This document shows positions 33,387-43,542 of a stretch of DNA of 64,000 nucleotides, piece after piece. The translations under genes were made by a program, and so were the position numbers. The first letter of the stretch is position 1; each line of letters begins with the position of its first letter. Origin of the DNA: Levilactobacillus brevis ATCC 14869 = DSM 20054 (GTDB lineage Bacteria > Bacillota > Bacilli > Lactobacillales > Lactobacillaceae); NCBI RefSeq assembly GCF_001433855.1, contig NZ_AZCP01000001.1:499187-563186 (forward strand), in the 5' to 3' direction. Under the pieces are notes generated by a model. The model worked only from the letters and a program-made list of their open reading frames with translations. It made no database searches and was not told the origin of the DNA.

Positions 33387-36300
33387 TTACTTCCCTTCTG
33401 TACGCGTTTCTTCGTGATCAAGATCCACAGCGACCATTTTAGAGACGCCGGATTCTTGCATCGTTACCCCATAAAGAATATCCGCTTGAACCATCGTTTC
33501 TTTTCGATGCGTGATGACAATAAATTGCGTTTGATCTTGGAACTGATGAATGTACCGGGCAAAACGCGTCACATTAGCCGGATCCAGCGCTGCCTCAACC
33601 TCATCTAAAATGCAAAACGGTACTGGTTGAACTTGCAAGATTGCAAACAACAAGGTGATAGCCGTCAACGCCCGTTCACCCCCAGAGAGAAGTCCCATAT
33701 TCTGGAACTTCTTTCCAGGCGGCTGCGCCATAATATCAATGCCCGTCGTCAATAGATCATCCGGATTGGTCAATACCAATTCAGCCGTCCCGCCGCCAAA
33801 CATATGCCGAAAGGTAGCCGTAAATTTCGCGGCAATTTGATCAAAGCTAGCCTTAAAGCGAGTTTTGACTTGACCATCCAGTTCGGTCATGGTCGTCATT
33901 AATTGCGCCTTGGCGGTCAATAAATCATCCCGTTGCTGTGTCAAAAAGTCATAGCGTTCCTTAACTTCTCGATACTCGTCAATCGCATTAAGATTAACTG
34001 TCCCGATTTCATCCAATCCGCGCTTTAATAATTTTAACTGTACCGCTAAGTCATCAGCTGGAAGATCACTGACATCTTTTTCAGCAGCGGCTAAACTCAA
34101 TTGATATTTTTCTGACAACTGATTTTGCTGCTGATCAATCAGTGCCGCTAACTGAGTTTGACTGACTTGAGCCTGTTGCAGCTCATCATTAGCTAATTGT
34201 AGCAAGCCGCTCGTACGCTGATTAGCTGTTTCTGCGGCTGCTAGATCGTCATTGACCGTTGTTAGCTGCTCATTGGTTGTGGCAAGTTTCTGTTCGATTG
34301 TTTGCCGATCAGCTTGGGCCTGAGCCAACTGCGCCTGGGCATCAGCGGGCGTTAACGCCTGCTGACGCTCAAGCTCTGCCAGCTTAGTTGTGGCAGTTGC
34401 TTGATCCGTTTGCGCCGCAGCTATATCTGCTTGCAATTGCTTAACCGTTGCCCGCTGTTGTTGCTGACGCTCTTTAGCTCCTGCCAACCAAGTCTGTTTG
34501 GACGTCAGCTCACTTTGCTGTTGGGCCTGAGCGGTCGTTACTTGCTTAATCTTAGCTTGAAGTGTCTTAACCGCTGCCTCAGTTTCAGTGATTTGCGCTT
34601 CACCTTGAACAATTTGTTCTGCCAATTGATCCGCTTGTTCATCGGTTTCACCCGCATGGGCCTGTTGGATTTCCAACTCAGCCGCCTTAACGCGCCGGTT
34701 AGCTTGCTCCAACGTTGTCTGGGCGTTAGCCAACTGATCGTCTAACTGCCGACACTGCGGTTGAAGCTCATTGATCGTTGCTTGAAGCGCTTGGCTGCGC
34801 TGTTCACTGGCCTGTAAGGCTACACGTTGGGCCTTAATCTTAGTCTCTTGGTCCGTCAACTGTTGCTGCATCGTGGCAATAGACGCCTGTAATTGCTGTA
34901 ACTCTTGTTGTTGCCGTAACACACTGCTATGGCTTTGTGTAGACTGACCACCCGTGATCGCACCGCTTGCACTAACCACGTCCCCGGCCAAGCTCACCAC
35001 TCGATACCGATGATGAATCCGCTGGCTAATGGCGACAGCTGTATCTAAATTAGCCGCAAAAATCGTTGTTCCTAACAGATACTGGAGAATCACTTGGGCT
35101 TGGTCATTGATGGTCAAAAGCTCACTACCAACCCCCAAATAGCCCGTCATACTGTGCAACAGCTGCAGCGTTTGTCGGTCAATCTGGCGGCCCCGAACGG
35201 TACTTAAAGGTAAAAAGGTGGCCCGACCGGCTCGGTGATCCCGCAGATACCCGACCGCCGCCTTCGCGGTCGTTTCATCGTCAACGACAACTTGTTGGAG
35301 CTGACCACCCAAAGCATACTCAACGGCTGTGGTATAACGTTGGGGGACGTCAAGTAATTCAGATACCGCTCCCAGTAACCCACGAAAATGTTGCCGTTGC
35401 TTCAAAATAGCCCGAACACCTTGATAAAAACCGCCATATTCAGCCGATGAAGCTTGTTGATTAGCCACTTTCGTTTGCGCTCGCTGATAGACTTCTAATG
35501 CGGCCTGCCAGTTGTGCTGCAATGCTTGGTATTGTTTTTGATGTTGCTGATACTGACCCGCTTCTGCATCTAATGCCTGTTCCGCTTCGTTCAACTGAGC
35601 TTTATGAGCCGTCGCTTTAGCCTGAATCTCAGTGACCGCTGTCTGCGCGGATTGGGCCGTTGCTTGTAATTGCGTCAACTGTTGGGCGACCCGCTGCCCT
35701 TGTTGCTGTAATCGCTGCTGATCCTGTTGACGATATTGCCGTTGATTGCGCCAATTGGCCACTTGCTGTTTCTGGTCAAAATAAGCGGTCCGCTGGTCTT
35801 CCAACTGTTGACGCAAATCAGTTACCACTTGAGGATCCGTTGCCGCTGTTAGCTGGCGAATCGCATCTTGGGCATCCTTCATTGTAGTCGCAAGCTGGTC
35901 AGATTCAGCCTGGACTGCTGCCAAATCGGTCTGGTTAGTTGTTAACTGCTGGGATAGCATCGTGAGCTGCGCTTGTAACTGCTGTCGCTGTTCATCTTGG
36001 TGCCGTTGTTGCTCACCCGATAAGTTAACTTGTCCCTGACTGTGCTCCACTTGCTGTGTCGCCGTAACCAATTTTTCTTGTAAAGCATCCTTTTGGGCCA
36101 ATAGCTCAGTTTGTTGCTGCTTTAACGCTTGCACCGTTGCTGCTTGCTCTTGTGCTGCCGCCTGATGCGCTGCTACCTGCGCCTGTTTGGCAACAACTTG
36201 TGTGTCGGCCGTTTGCTTCTGCGCCATTTCCGTATGCAATTGCCGCACTAACTGTGTTCGATCAAGCAACGCAAATTTTTGCTGTTGATCCAGGTAATCT

Positions 36301-36938
36301 TGGGCCAGGTTACTCTGTTCTTCTAGGGGCTCAACGCGCCCTTCCAGTTCAGCAATAATGTCTTCGACCCGGTGTAGATAGGCCATGGTGTCGTCTAACT
36401 CGCGTTGCGCTTTTTCCTTATGTTTGCGGTACTTGTAGACTCCCGCAACCTCTTCAATAATATTTCGCCGATCTTCAGGCTTGCTGTTGAAGATGGCCTC
36501 AACGCGCCCTTGTGAAATAATTGAAAACGAGTCTTGTCCCATACCAGAATCCATCAATAGCTCGGTAATATCCTTTAACCGGCAACTCTGACCGTTTAAT
36601 TGATACTCTGAGTCACCCGATCGATATAATAGTCGGCTGATGGTTAACTCTGTATAGTCGCTTTTTAAATAATGATCGCTATTGTCCAAGGTAATTGACA
36701 CCGCCGCACGATTTAACGGGTGGCGATCTGCCGATCCAGCAAAAATCACGTCTGGCATTTTACTTCCCCGCAAGCTTTTGGCGGACTGCTCCCCCAACAC
36801 CCAGCGAACGGCCTCGGAAATGTTACTCTTCCCACTACCGTTAGGGCCGACGATGCCAGTCATTCCGGGCAAGAAGTCAATTCGAGTTTTATCCGCAAAG
36901 GATTTAAACCCACTAATTTCTAATGTCTTTAACCGCAT
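33387..36938 (-). CDS. smc: Chromosome partition/condensin protein SMC
   Basis: 1,183 residues: Walker A GPNGSGKSNISEAV near 32, long Gln/Ala-rich coiled coils, hinge at about 505-660 (YTTAVEYALGGQLQQVVV, GDVVSASGAITGG), then C-motif LLSGGERALTAI and Walker B FCILDEVEAALD. Folds and condenses the chromosome with ScpA/ScpB (encoded elsewhere). Usual position between rnc and ftsY. Confidence 0.97.
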   Translation of the reverse strand: MRLKTLEISGFKSFADKTRIDFLPGMTGIVGPNGSGKSNISEAVRWVLGEQSAKSLRGSKMPDVIFAGSADRHPLNRAAVSITLDNSDHYLKSDYTELTISRLLYRSGDSEYQLNGQSCRLKDITELLMDSGMGQDSFSIISQGRVEAIFNSKPEDRRNIIEEVAGVYKYRKHKEKAQRELDDTMAYLHRVEDIIAELEGRVEPLEEQSNLAQDYLDQQQKFALLDRTQLVRQLHTEMAQKQTADTQVVAKQAQVAAHQAAAQEQAATVQALKQQQTELLAQKDALQEKLVTATQQVEHSQGQVNLSGEQQRHQDEQRQQLQAQLTMLSQQLTTNQTDLAAVQAESDQLATTMKDAQDAIRQLTAATDPQVVTDLRQQLEDQRTAYFDQKQQVANWRNQRQYRQQDQQRLQQQGQRVAQQLTQLQATAQSAQTAVTEIQAKATAHKAQLNEAEQALDAEAGQYQQHQKQYQALQHNWQAALEVYQRAQTKVANQQASSAEYGGFYQGVRAILKQRQHFRGLLGAVSELLDVPQRYTTAVEYALGGQLQQVVVDDETTAKAAVGYLRDHRAGRATFLPLSTVRGRQIDRQTLQLLHSMTGYLGVGSELLTINDQAQVILQYLLGTTIFAANLDTAVAISQRIHHRYRVVSLAGDVVSASGAITGGQSTQSHSSVLRQQQELQQLQASIATMQQQLTDQETKIKAQRVALQASEQRSQALQATINELQPQCRQLDDQLANAQTTLEQANRRVKAAELEIQQAHAGETDEQADQLAEQIVQGEAQITETEAAVKTLQAKIKQVTTAQAQQQSELTSKQTWLAGAKERQQQQRATVKQLQADIAAAQTDQATATTKLAELERQQALTPADAQAQLAQAQADRQTIEQKLATTNEQLTTVNDDLAAAETANQRTSGLLQLANDELQQAQVSQTQLAALIDQQQNQLSEKYQLSLAAAEKDVSDLPADDLAVQLKLLKRGLDEIGTVNLNAIDEYREVKERYDFLTQQRDDLLTAKAQLMTTMTELDGQVKTRFKASFDQIAAKFTATFRHMFGGGTAELVLTNPDDLLTTGIDIMAQPPGKKFQNMGLLSGGERALTAITLLFAILQVQPVPFCILDEVEAALDPANVTRFARYIHQFQDQTQFIVITHRKETMVQADILYGVTMQESGVSKMVAVDLDHEETRTEGK

Positions 36939-36951
36939 CGTTTGTTCATCC

Positions 36952-37641
36952 TTACTTCAAGTTCTCTAACGCATGTCGCGCCGCATTTTGTTCCGCATGT
37001 TTCTTAGAATGACCATGCCCCTCGCCTAACAGTTTGTCATCCACGTAAACCGCTACCTTAAAGGCCCGATCATTATCAGGGCCTTCCTCATCCAATAACC
37101 GGTAGTCAATATCAACTGGTCCATTTTTTTGAACCAATTCTTGGAGCTCCGTTTTATGATCAAAGAACTCATCAAATCGGCCCTCATCCAACTTAGGAAA
37201 AACCACCGTTGTCACAAATTCAACAACTTTATCCAGGCCCTGATCCATGTATAGGGCCCCGATAAATGATTCAAAAATATCGCATAACAGCGAGTCACGT
37301 TGCCGGGCTTGCGCCTTTTCCTCACCACGACCTAACCGAATATACTGATCGAAGTGACACTCACGAGCAAAACTGGCAAAACTTTGTTCGTTAACCATCG
37401 CTGCCCGTAGTCGGGTCAACCGACCTTGAGGCATAGCCGGGTAACGGCGAAAAATATAATTAGAAACAACTAACTGCATCACTGCATCCCCTAAGAACTC
37501 AATCCGTTCATAGAACTTTAAGCCCTGGTGGGGATGTTCATTCACATAAGACGCTTGGGTAAACGCCTCGTCAAGTAATGATTGATCCTTAAAATGAATA
37601 TCGAACCGATCCTTTAATTCCTGATTTAATCCAGCAATCAC
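36952..37641 (-). CDS. rnc: Ribonuclease III
   Basis: 229 residues: the RNase III signature ERIEFLGDAVMQLVV near residue 44 and DIFESFIGALYMD near 118 supply the metal-binding acids. A dsRNA-binding domain fills residues about 155-228 (HGHSKKHAEQNAARHAL). Cleaves rRNA precursors and structured mRNAs. Sits between acpP and smc as in Bacillus. Confidence 0.97.
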   Translation of the reverse strand: MIAGLNQELKDRFDIHFKDQSLLDEAFTQASYVNEHPHQGLKFYERIEFLGDAVMQLVVSNYIFRRYPAMPQGRLTRLRAAMVNEQSFASFARECHFDQYIRLGRGEEKAQARQRDSLLCDIFESFIGALYMDQGLDKVVEFVTTVVFPKLDEGRFDEFFDHKTELQELVQKNGPVDIDYRLLDEEGPDNDRAFKVAVYVDDKLLGEGHGHSKKHAEQNAARHALENLK

Positions 37642-37673
37642 GTCTGATCCCTCATTTCTGTATACTTAGATTG

Positions 37674-37707
37674 AAAAAGCCCGGGACGACAGGTTGCGGC
37701 CCGGACT
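37674..37707 (-). terminator. Terminator after acpP (plsX-linked copy)
   Basis: AGTCCGGG pairs with CCCGGGCT (one G-U) around a 13-base loop, with a five-T tail on the minus strand. Confidence 0.75.
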
Positions 37708-37717
37708 CGCTCAATGT

Positions 37718-37969
37718 TTACTTGTCACCTGGCTGATGCGCATTGATATAATCAACCACTTCACCAATTGTGTTTAACTTTTCAGCGTCTTCATCCGAAA
37801 TTTCTGCGCTGAATGTATCTTCCAATTCCAAAACAAACTCAACAAAATCAATTGAATCAGCATCCAGATCTTGTTTGAAGTTCAATTGATCATTGATAGC
37901 GTCTCTGTCGACTTCAAATCGGTCGGCAATAATATCCGCAATTTTATCAAAAATTTCTGCTTTAGTCAT
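37718..37969 (-). CDS. acpP: Acyl carrier protein (plsX-linked copy)
   Basis: 83 residues; phosphopantetheine serine is Ser39 in the DLDADSIDFVEF motif. Acidic four-helix ACP. Encoded directly after plsX, as in Bacillus, which suggests supply of acyl chains to phospholipid synthesis, in contrast to the fab-operon ACP at 17287. The two share fold but differ through most of the helices. Confidence 0.94.
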   Translation of the reverse strand: MTKAEIFDKIADIIADRFEVDRDAINDQLNFKQDLDADSIDFVEFVLELEDTFSAEISDEDAEKLNTIGEVVDYINAHQPGDK

Positions 37970-38056
37970 TCTTATCCCTCACTCACAGTATTCAATAAGT
38001 AGTCTAACCGTTTTAGTCCACCATGTCTAGCGTTTCAACGAAAACATCCCCGTCAA

Positions 38057-39094
38057 TTAGGCCTTTAGGTTCTCCTTCAAAGCCGCCATTTCATCACTAT
38101 GTTCGGCAAAATAAGTCCCTAACTGATCGGCACTGTGACTCGCCAGCAATTCCTGAATCTGGCCAATCGTATTCTTAACGGTTTCCGCTTTGGTGGAACC
38201 GTGAGTTTTGACAACTGGTGCTTTTAATCCTAATAAAACAGCGCCGCCATACTGTGAATAGTCCATCGCACTTCGCACCTGACGGAAGACGGGCTTCAAC
38301 ATGCTGGCTCCAATTTTACCGCCTAGGCCGCCGCTCATAATCTCGCCTTTAATTAGCTTTAACATGGATAAGGCTGTGCCTTCAACTGCTTTTAGCGTCG
38401 CATTTCCGGTAAAGCCATCCGTTACCACCACATCAGCAGCCCCATTTAACAATTCACGTGACTCGACGTTACCCACGAAATTAATTTCCGCCATATTAGC
38501 CAAGGCGTCATGAATCGCACGGTGCGCCATATCACCCTTATCGGCTTCCGTCCCATTATTTAATAGACCGATCCGCGGGTTGTCAACGTGCATGACTGAC
38601 TGCGCGTAATACTGGCCCATGATCGCGTATTGCACGACATTAAATGGCTTCGTGTCCGCATTAGCACCGACATCGAGCATGACAAAACTAGATTGATCTG
38701 GCTGTTGCAAAACAGGTAGCGTCGTCGTCAACCCTGGTCGTTCAATTCCCTTGATCCGCCCAATGATTAACAACCCGGCTGCTAACACTGCCCCCGTATT
38801 GCCGGCAGAGAAAAACGCATCTGCTTGGCCCTCACGAACCGCCGTTGCAGCTAACACAATACTTGATTGCTTTTTTCGTCGAACCGCACGTACCGGTTCA
38901 TCCTCCATAGCAATCACTTCAGGAGCATCAACGAGTTCAATCCGCGTTGTATTCTGTAACAGCGGTTGCACCTTTGCCGTTTGCCCATACAATAAAAATT
39001 CCAAATCTGGATAAGCATCGCGTGCTAATTCAATCCCTTTGACAATTTCATCAGGGGCGTAGTCGCCACCCATTGCGTCTACTGCAATCTTCAT
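38057..39094 (-). CDS. plsX: Phosphate acyltransferase PlsX
   Basis: 345 residues with the opening MKIAVDAMGGDYAP and the FVMLDVGANADTKP and GNVESRELLNGAADVVVTDGFTGN-like blocks of PlsX. Converts acyl-ACP to acyl-phosphate for PlsY, and can run in reverse to feed exogenous acyl-phosphate made by FakA/FakB into ACP. Downstream of recG. Confidence 0.96.
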   Translation of the reverse strand: MKIAVDAMGGDYAPDEIVKGIELARDAYPDLEFLLYGQTAKVQPLLQNTTRIELVDAPEVIAMEDEPVRAVRRKKQSSIVLAATAVREGQADAFFSAGNTGAVLAAGLLIIGRIKGIERPGLTTTLPVLQQPDQSSFVMLDVGANADTKPFNVVQYAIMGQYYAQSVMHVDNPRIGLLNNGTEADKGDMAHRAIHDALANMAEINFVGNVESRELLNGAADVVVTDGFTGNATLKAVEGTALSMLKLIKGEIMSGGLGGKIGASMLKPVFRQVRSAMDYSQYGGAVLLGLKAPVVKTHGSTKAETVKNTIGQIQELLASHSADQLGTYFAEHSDEMAALKENLKA

Positions 39095-39106
39095 TTTCCG
39101 TCTCCT

Positions 39107-41140
39107 TTAATCCATCGTTGTTGTCTGGTGCGCTGTCGTGCTCAAGAAGGCTGCTAAAGCCAAATTCGCATCCTTTTCCGCCCAATTTGGGGCAGCCACG
39201 GTCTCTTTAGCTGCCTGTTGAGCCGCACTCAAGATATTAAGATCAGCCACTGGGTCACCGACCTTAAAATCCGGTACACCAGATTGCTTTCTTCCCAGAA
39301 TATCACCTGGGCCTCGTAACTCCAAATCTTTTTGCGATAAAACAAACCCATCATTGGTACTGGTCATCGTGGTCATCCGTTCAATCGCCAACTGATTCTT
39401 CGGATCAGCAATCAAAATACAGGCAGAGGCCCGAGTGCCTCGACCAACCCGTCCTCGTAATTGGTGAAGCTGAGCGAGTCCAAAATGATCGGCATCATAA
39501 ATCATCATCAATGTGGCATTAGGAACATCCACGCCAACTTCAATGACAGTTGTCGCTACCAGCACTTGGAATTCATTAGCCTTAAAGGCGGCCATAATCG
39601 CATTTTTCTCGTCATCTTTCATCCGACCATGTAAAAGACCCACTTTATAAGTCGGTTCAAATTCGGTTTTAAAGCGCTCATAAATTGCTTCGGCATTTTT
39701 CATATCGACCGCTTCGGACTCCTCAATCAGCGGTGTGACAACGTACGCCTGTGAACCCGTGCTCAATTCTGCCTTAACCTGACGCAACGTGGCGTCAACT
39801 TGGTTACTTCGAATCCAGGTCGTCTTGATCGGCTGACGACCAGCCGGCAACTCATTAATGACTGACACATCCATCTCACCATAAGCTGTAATGGCCAAGG
39901 TTCGTGGAATAGGTGTCGCGGTCATTGCCAGCACATCGGGCTGCTGACCTTTCTCACGCAGTGCTTGACGCTGATTAACCCCAAAACGATGTTGCTCATC
40001 AATCACGGCCAGTCCCAGCTGATGATACGTTACCTCCGGCTGGATTAACGCATGGGTCCCAATTAACAGGTCAACGCCGCCCTGAGCAATCTGTGGGAGT
40101 AGCGTTTTTCTAGCGGCCGCCTTTGTCGCCCCCGTTAACAGCGCCACATTAACGGGAAAGTCTGCAAACAATTTCGCTAAGTTATTCGCATGTTGTTCCG
40201 CTAAAATTTCCGTTGGGGCCATCAGTGCAGCTTGAGCTCCCGCCGTAATGGCCGCATACATCGCAATTGCCGCAACGACCGTCTTACCACTCCCGACATC
40301 CCCTTGCAGCAAACGGTTCATATGAATCGGCCGCTTTAGATCAAAACAGATTTCGTTAACCACGCGTTTTTGCGCGGTTGTTAATTCATATGGCAATGAC
40401 GCGATAAACGCTTTGAGCTTCGACAAATCATACGCCAAAGGTTGCCCGTGCAACGTGTGATCTTGCAACTTAACGATCTGTAACCGCAGTTCGAACAGAT
40501 AGAACTCCTCAAACTTAGCCGTCCGTCGTGCTGCTTGCGCCGCCGTCTCGTCAGCTGGGAAATGCATGTCATGAATCATTTCGCGCCGATGTAACAGCCG
40601 GTAGTGTTCTCGTAAGGTTTCCGGTATTAAATCAACAATCACTGGCGCATACTGCTCATACGCCTCGGCCACTAATTTTTTAACGGTTCCTTGTCGAATC
40701 TCCTTGTTGGCTGGGTAAATGGACCCCATCCCACTATCTGCGCTAGCCAAAATCTTCATCCCCGCCAGGCTTTGTCGTTTCGCATCAAACCGCCCATAAA
40801 CGACAATTTCATTCCCCACTTCTAATTGATCTTTCAACCAAGGCTGGTTAAAAAACGTGACGGGCATCGCAGTATGTTCATCGACGAGTAGCCGAAAGTT
40901 CAATCGATTTTTCTTGCGCCCGAAACGGGTGAGTACTGGTGCTCCGGCAACTGTCCCCTTTAACGTCACTTTCGCTTGGTCAGTCAACTCTGCTGGATCT
41001 TTTGCCTGTAGGTCTTCATAACGGAAGGGAAAATAAGTCAACAGATCATTCATATTCTCAATTCCTAGACTTTGTAGTGCTTGAACCCGCTTGGGGCCAA
41101 CGCCTGCTAGCTGACTGACTGCATCACTTAAACTTGCCAT
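39107..41140 (-). CDS. recG: ATP-dependent DNA helicase RecG
   Basis: 677 residues: N-terminal wedge/OB domain, then helicase motifs (LLQGDVGSGKTVVA, DEQHRFGVNQR as the DExH box, TATPIPRTL, VATTVIEVGVDVPNAT, QLRGRVGRG). Reverses stalled replication forks. Between fakA and plsX, a common Firmicutes neighbourhood. Confidence 0.97.
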   Translation of the reverse strand: MASLSDAVSQLAGVGPKRVQALQSLGIENMNDLLTYFPFRYEDLQAKDPAELTDQAKVTLKGTVAGAPVLTRFGRKKNRLNFRLLVDEHTAMPVTFFNQPWLKDQLEVGNEIVVYGRFDAKRQSLAGMKILASADSGMGSIYPANKEIRQGTVKKLVAEAYEQYAPVIVDLIPETLREHYRLLHRREMIHDMHFPADETAAQAARRTAKFEEFYLFELRLQIVKLQDHTLHGQPLAYDLSKLKAFIASLPYELTTAQKRVVNEICFDLKRPIHMNRLLQGDVGSGKTVVAAIAMYAAITAGAQAALMAPTEILAEQHANNLAKLFADFPVNVALLTGATKAAARKTLLPQIAQGGVDLLIGTHALIQPEVTYHQLGLAVIDEQHRFGVNQRQALREKGQQPDVLAMTATPIPRTLAITAYGEMDVSVINELPAGRQPIKTTWIRSNQVDATLRQVKAELSTGSQAYVVTPLIEESEAVDMKNAEAIYERFKTEFEPTYKVGLLHGRMKDDEKNAIMAAFKANEFQVLVATTVIEVGVDVPNATLMMIYDADHFGLAQLHQLRGRVGRGTRASACILIADPKNQLAIERMTTMTSTNDGFVLSQKDLELRGPGDILGRKQSGVPDFKVGDPVADLNILSAAQQAAKETVAAPNWAEKDANLALAAFLSTTAHQTTTMD

Positions 41141-41170
41141 CTTATCGTCTCCCTCCCGTCATAAAAAGCG

Positions 41171-41199
41171 AAAAAAGACTGGACAAGTGCCCAATCTTT
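41171..41199 (-). terminator. Terminator after asp23-fakA
   Basis: AAAGATTGG and CCAGTCTTT pair (one mismatch) around an 8-base loop, followed by a T run on the minus strand. Confidence 0.7.
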
Positions 41200-41215
41200 C
41201 TTCGTTAAGTGACCG

Positions 41216-42913
41216 TTATTCTACCGAAATCAAGAATGGGTAAACCGGTTGGTCCCCTTCATGAACTTCCGTTTCTAGGTCATCATCTAATGATTCAACC
41301 GCTTGTTGAAGTTGTTCTGCAACATCAGCCGTCGTATCAGCGCCATAAATAATTGTAATAATTTCACTATCATCATCCAACATGGCCTTAACCGTTGCAA
41401 CAGCTGTCTGCAAGAGGTCTGCATCAGTTACTTTGATGGTGCCATCCACGATTCCCATGAAGTTGCCTTCCTTGATGTCAAAACCATCTAGTTGGGTATC
41501 ACGAATCGCGTGCGTCACTTGACCACTCTTAACAGCACTCAAGTTTTCTTCCATTGACGCTTGATTATCTTCTAATTCAGCATCCGGATTGTAGCCCAAC
41601 ATGGCCGTCATCCCTTGAGAAACGGTCTTAGAATGAACAATGACACTTGGAATATCCGCAACCTTAGCAGCCTGTTCAGCAGCTAAGAAAATATTCTTGT
41701 TGTTAGGTAGCACAATCGCCCGTTTAGCTTGGCTTTGATTAATAGCATCCACAATATCTTGTGTGCTTGGATTCATCGTTTGTCCACCGTTAACCACATG
41801 TGTCACACCTAGGCTCTTAAAGAGCGTCGCTAAACCATCACCGGCAGCAATCGCAATGATCGCCGTATCCGCTGGTGCCTCGTCAGCAGTCGCCGTGGCC
41901 ACACCAGCATCCGCAGCTGCTTCTTCATCATGTTCCATGATGGTTTCTTGTTGCATCCGCATGTTGTCCACTTTAACTTTTGCGAGATCACCAAATTCCT
42001 GGCCCCAAGCAATCACTTTTCCAGGGTGTTCCGTATGCACGTGGACTTTAACAATTTCATCATCGTTGACCACTAACAGAGAATCCCCTAAATCAGCAAG
42101 GTATTTGTAAAATTCATCATAATCAAAGTCATGATCGACTTGCTTACCGCGACCAATACGCACCATGATTTCTGTACAATATCCATACTTGATACTGTTA
42201 GGATCAAGCTTTCCTTGCACACTTTGGTGGTGGGCTGCGTCGATCATTTCGTCCATTTCAGCATCATCTGGCTTGTATTCGCCATCTTCGGCAACCCGAC
42301 CATTCAATGAGTCATTAAAGGCCTCTAAGACAAAGGTCAATCCTTGACCACCAGAATCGACAACGCCAACTTGTTTCAAAACCGGTAACAGGTCGGGCGT
42401 GGTGGCTAGTGCTGCCTTGGCAGCCTCATAAATAGCGTCCATGACAGCTAAGACATCATCAGATGATTTAGCTGTGTTTAATCCCGCCTGAGCCCCCTCA
42501 CGAACTACCGTTAAGATAGTTCCTTCAGTGGGCTTCATAACGGCTTTATACGCCGTTTCTGCCCCGGCTGCAAAGCCATCGGCCAAATCCTGGGCCGTCA
42601 ACGTTTGCTTATCCGCCAGCTTTTTGGAAAATCCCCGAAAAATCTGCGACAAAATCACTCCAGAATTTCCCCGGGCCCCCATCAATAGACCTTTGGCTAA
42701 AGCAGTCGCTAGAACACCAACGGCGGTACCATCGGCATCACGTTCATACTTAGCACCACTAGCTAAGGACAAGCTCATATTCGTCCCCGTATCCCCATCA
42801 GGCACTGGGAACACATTCAATGAGTTGATAAAATCAGCGTTTTGGTTTAGTTTTTGCGAGGCGGCCTGAACCATCTTACCAAACTCAAGATTAGTAATTT
42901 CTGTTACTTTCAA
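41216..42913 (-). CDS. fakA: Fatty acid kinase, catalytic subunit FakA (DAK2/YloV family)
   Basis: 565 residues. N-terminal DhaL-like kinase domain with the phosphate-binding FPVPDGDTGTNMSLSL (about residues 34-49) and ARGNSGVILSQ, a middle domain and a C-terminal DegV-like region. FakA phosphorylates FakB-bound exogenous fatty acids; FakB genes are not in this window. Co-transcribed with an Asp23 gene, as is usual. Confidence 0.92.
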   Translation of the reverse strand: MKVTEITNLEFGKMVQAASQKLNQNADFINSLNVFPVPDGDTGTNMSLSLASGAKYERDADGTAVGVLATALAKGLLMGARGNSGVILSQIFRGFSKKLADKQTLTAQDLADGFAAGAETAYKAVMKPTEGTILTVVREGAQAGLNTAKSSDDVLAVMDAIYEAAKAALATTPDLLPVLKQVGVVDSGGQGLTFVLEAFNDSLNGRVAEDGEYKPDDAEMDEMIDAAHHQSVQGKLDPNSIKYGYCTEIMVRIGRGKQVDHDFDYDEFYKYLADLGDSLLVVNDDEIVKVHVHTEHPGKVIAWGQEFGDLAKVKVDNMRMQQETIMEHDEEAAADAGVATATADEAPADTAIIAIAAGDGLATLFKSLGVTHVVNGGQTMNPSTQDIVDAINQSQAKRAIVLPNNKNIFLAAEQAAKVADIPSVIVHSKTVSQGMTAMLGYNPDAELEDNQASMEENLSAVKSGQVTHAIRDTQLDGFDIKEGNFMGIVDGTIKVTDADLLQTAVATVKAMLDDDSEIITIIYGADTTADVAEQLQQAVESLDDDLETEVHEGDQPVYPFLISVE

Positions 42914-42945
42914 CTAAGTATCCTCCTTGATTTCAGTACGTCTGG

Positions 42946-43308
42946 CTAATCAGCCAACACCCGCACCCCTTGAACAATGACATTAACTGAGTTTGCAGTA
43001 ACTCCCAGCATCGTTTCTAGGTTGTATTTAACTTTAGATTGCACGTTACGTGACACTTCAGAAATCTTCGTGCCATAGCTAACAATGACATAAACATCGA
43101 TTGCCACACCATTTTCTTCTTGGCGAACAACTACGCCACGGGCATAATTCTCCCGTCGCAAAATATCATTGACGTTATCTCGGATTTGATTCTTACTTGC
43201 CATGCCCACGACACCATAATTATCAGTCGCGGCACCCCCAACTACGGTCGCAATCACATCATTGGTGATATCAATTGTTCCGTACTGAGTCTTAATCTTT
43301 ACGGCCAT
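42946..43308 (-). CDS. Asp23/Gls24-family envelope stress protein
   Basis: 120 residues from the ATG at 43308, which has GGAGG upstream; the longer frame to 43401 lacks family residues. MAVKIKTQYGTIDITNDVIATVV is the typical Asp23 start. Precedes fakA in most Firmicutes; thought to be membrane-associated and linked to alkaline or envelope stress. An extended -10 (TGG-TAAGAT) lies at about 43353-43360. Confidence 0.9.
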   Translation of the reverse strand: MAVKIKTQYGTIDITNDVIATVVGGAATDNYGVVGMASKNQIRDNVNDILRRENYARGVVVRQEENGVAIDVYVIVSYGTKISEVSRNVQSKVKYNLETMLGVTANSVNVIVQGVRVLAD

Positions 43309-43448
43309 GGAAATAGCCTCCTTATCTGGATATAGAATCTTAACAGAGATTAATCTTACCACAACCCACGCAAAAATAGAAATAGGAACTCCGAAATGCA
43401 CGCCCTAGCGGTAAATAAGTGTCAAGTAAATTTCCTTGAAAGAAACCA

Positions 43449-43477
43449 TTGCGTTCAGCAAAAGAGTATGGTAAATT
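43449..43477 (+). promoter_or_regulatory. rpmB promoter
   Basis: TTGCGT (43449-43454), 17-base spacer, extended -10 TGG-TAAATT (43472-43477). An inverted repeat AAAAAGCA-CT-GCTTTTTT lies downstream at 43494-43511, ahead of the ribosome site, and might act in control. Confidence 0.6.
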
Positions 43478-43542
43478 AGTCAGGTGAGTAAAAAGCACTG
43501 CTTTTTTAAAAAGTAACGAAACCACAAAGGAGGGTTTACGCC

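Noticed and set aside
42946-43401. Longer Asp23 frame starting at 43401
   Set aside because: Extra 31 residues are not family-like and contain the predicted promoter; the ATG at 43308 has GGAGG.
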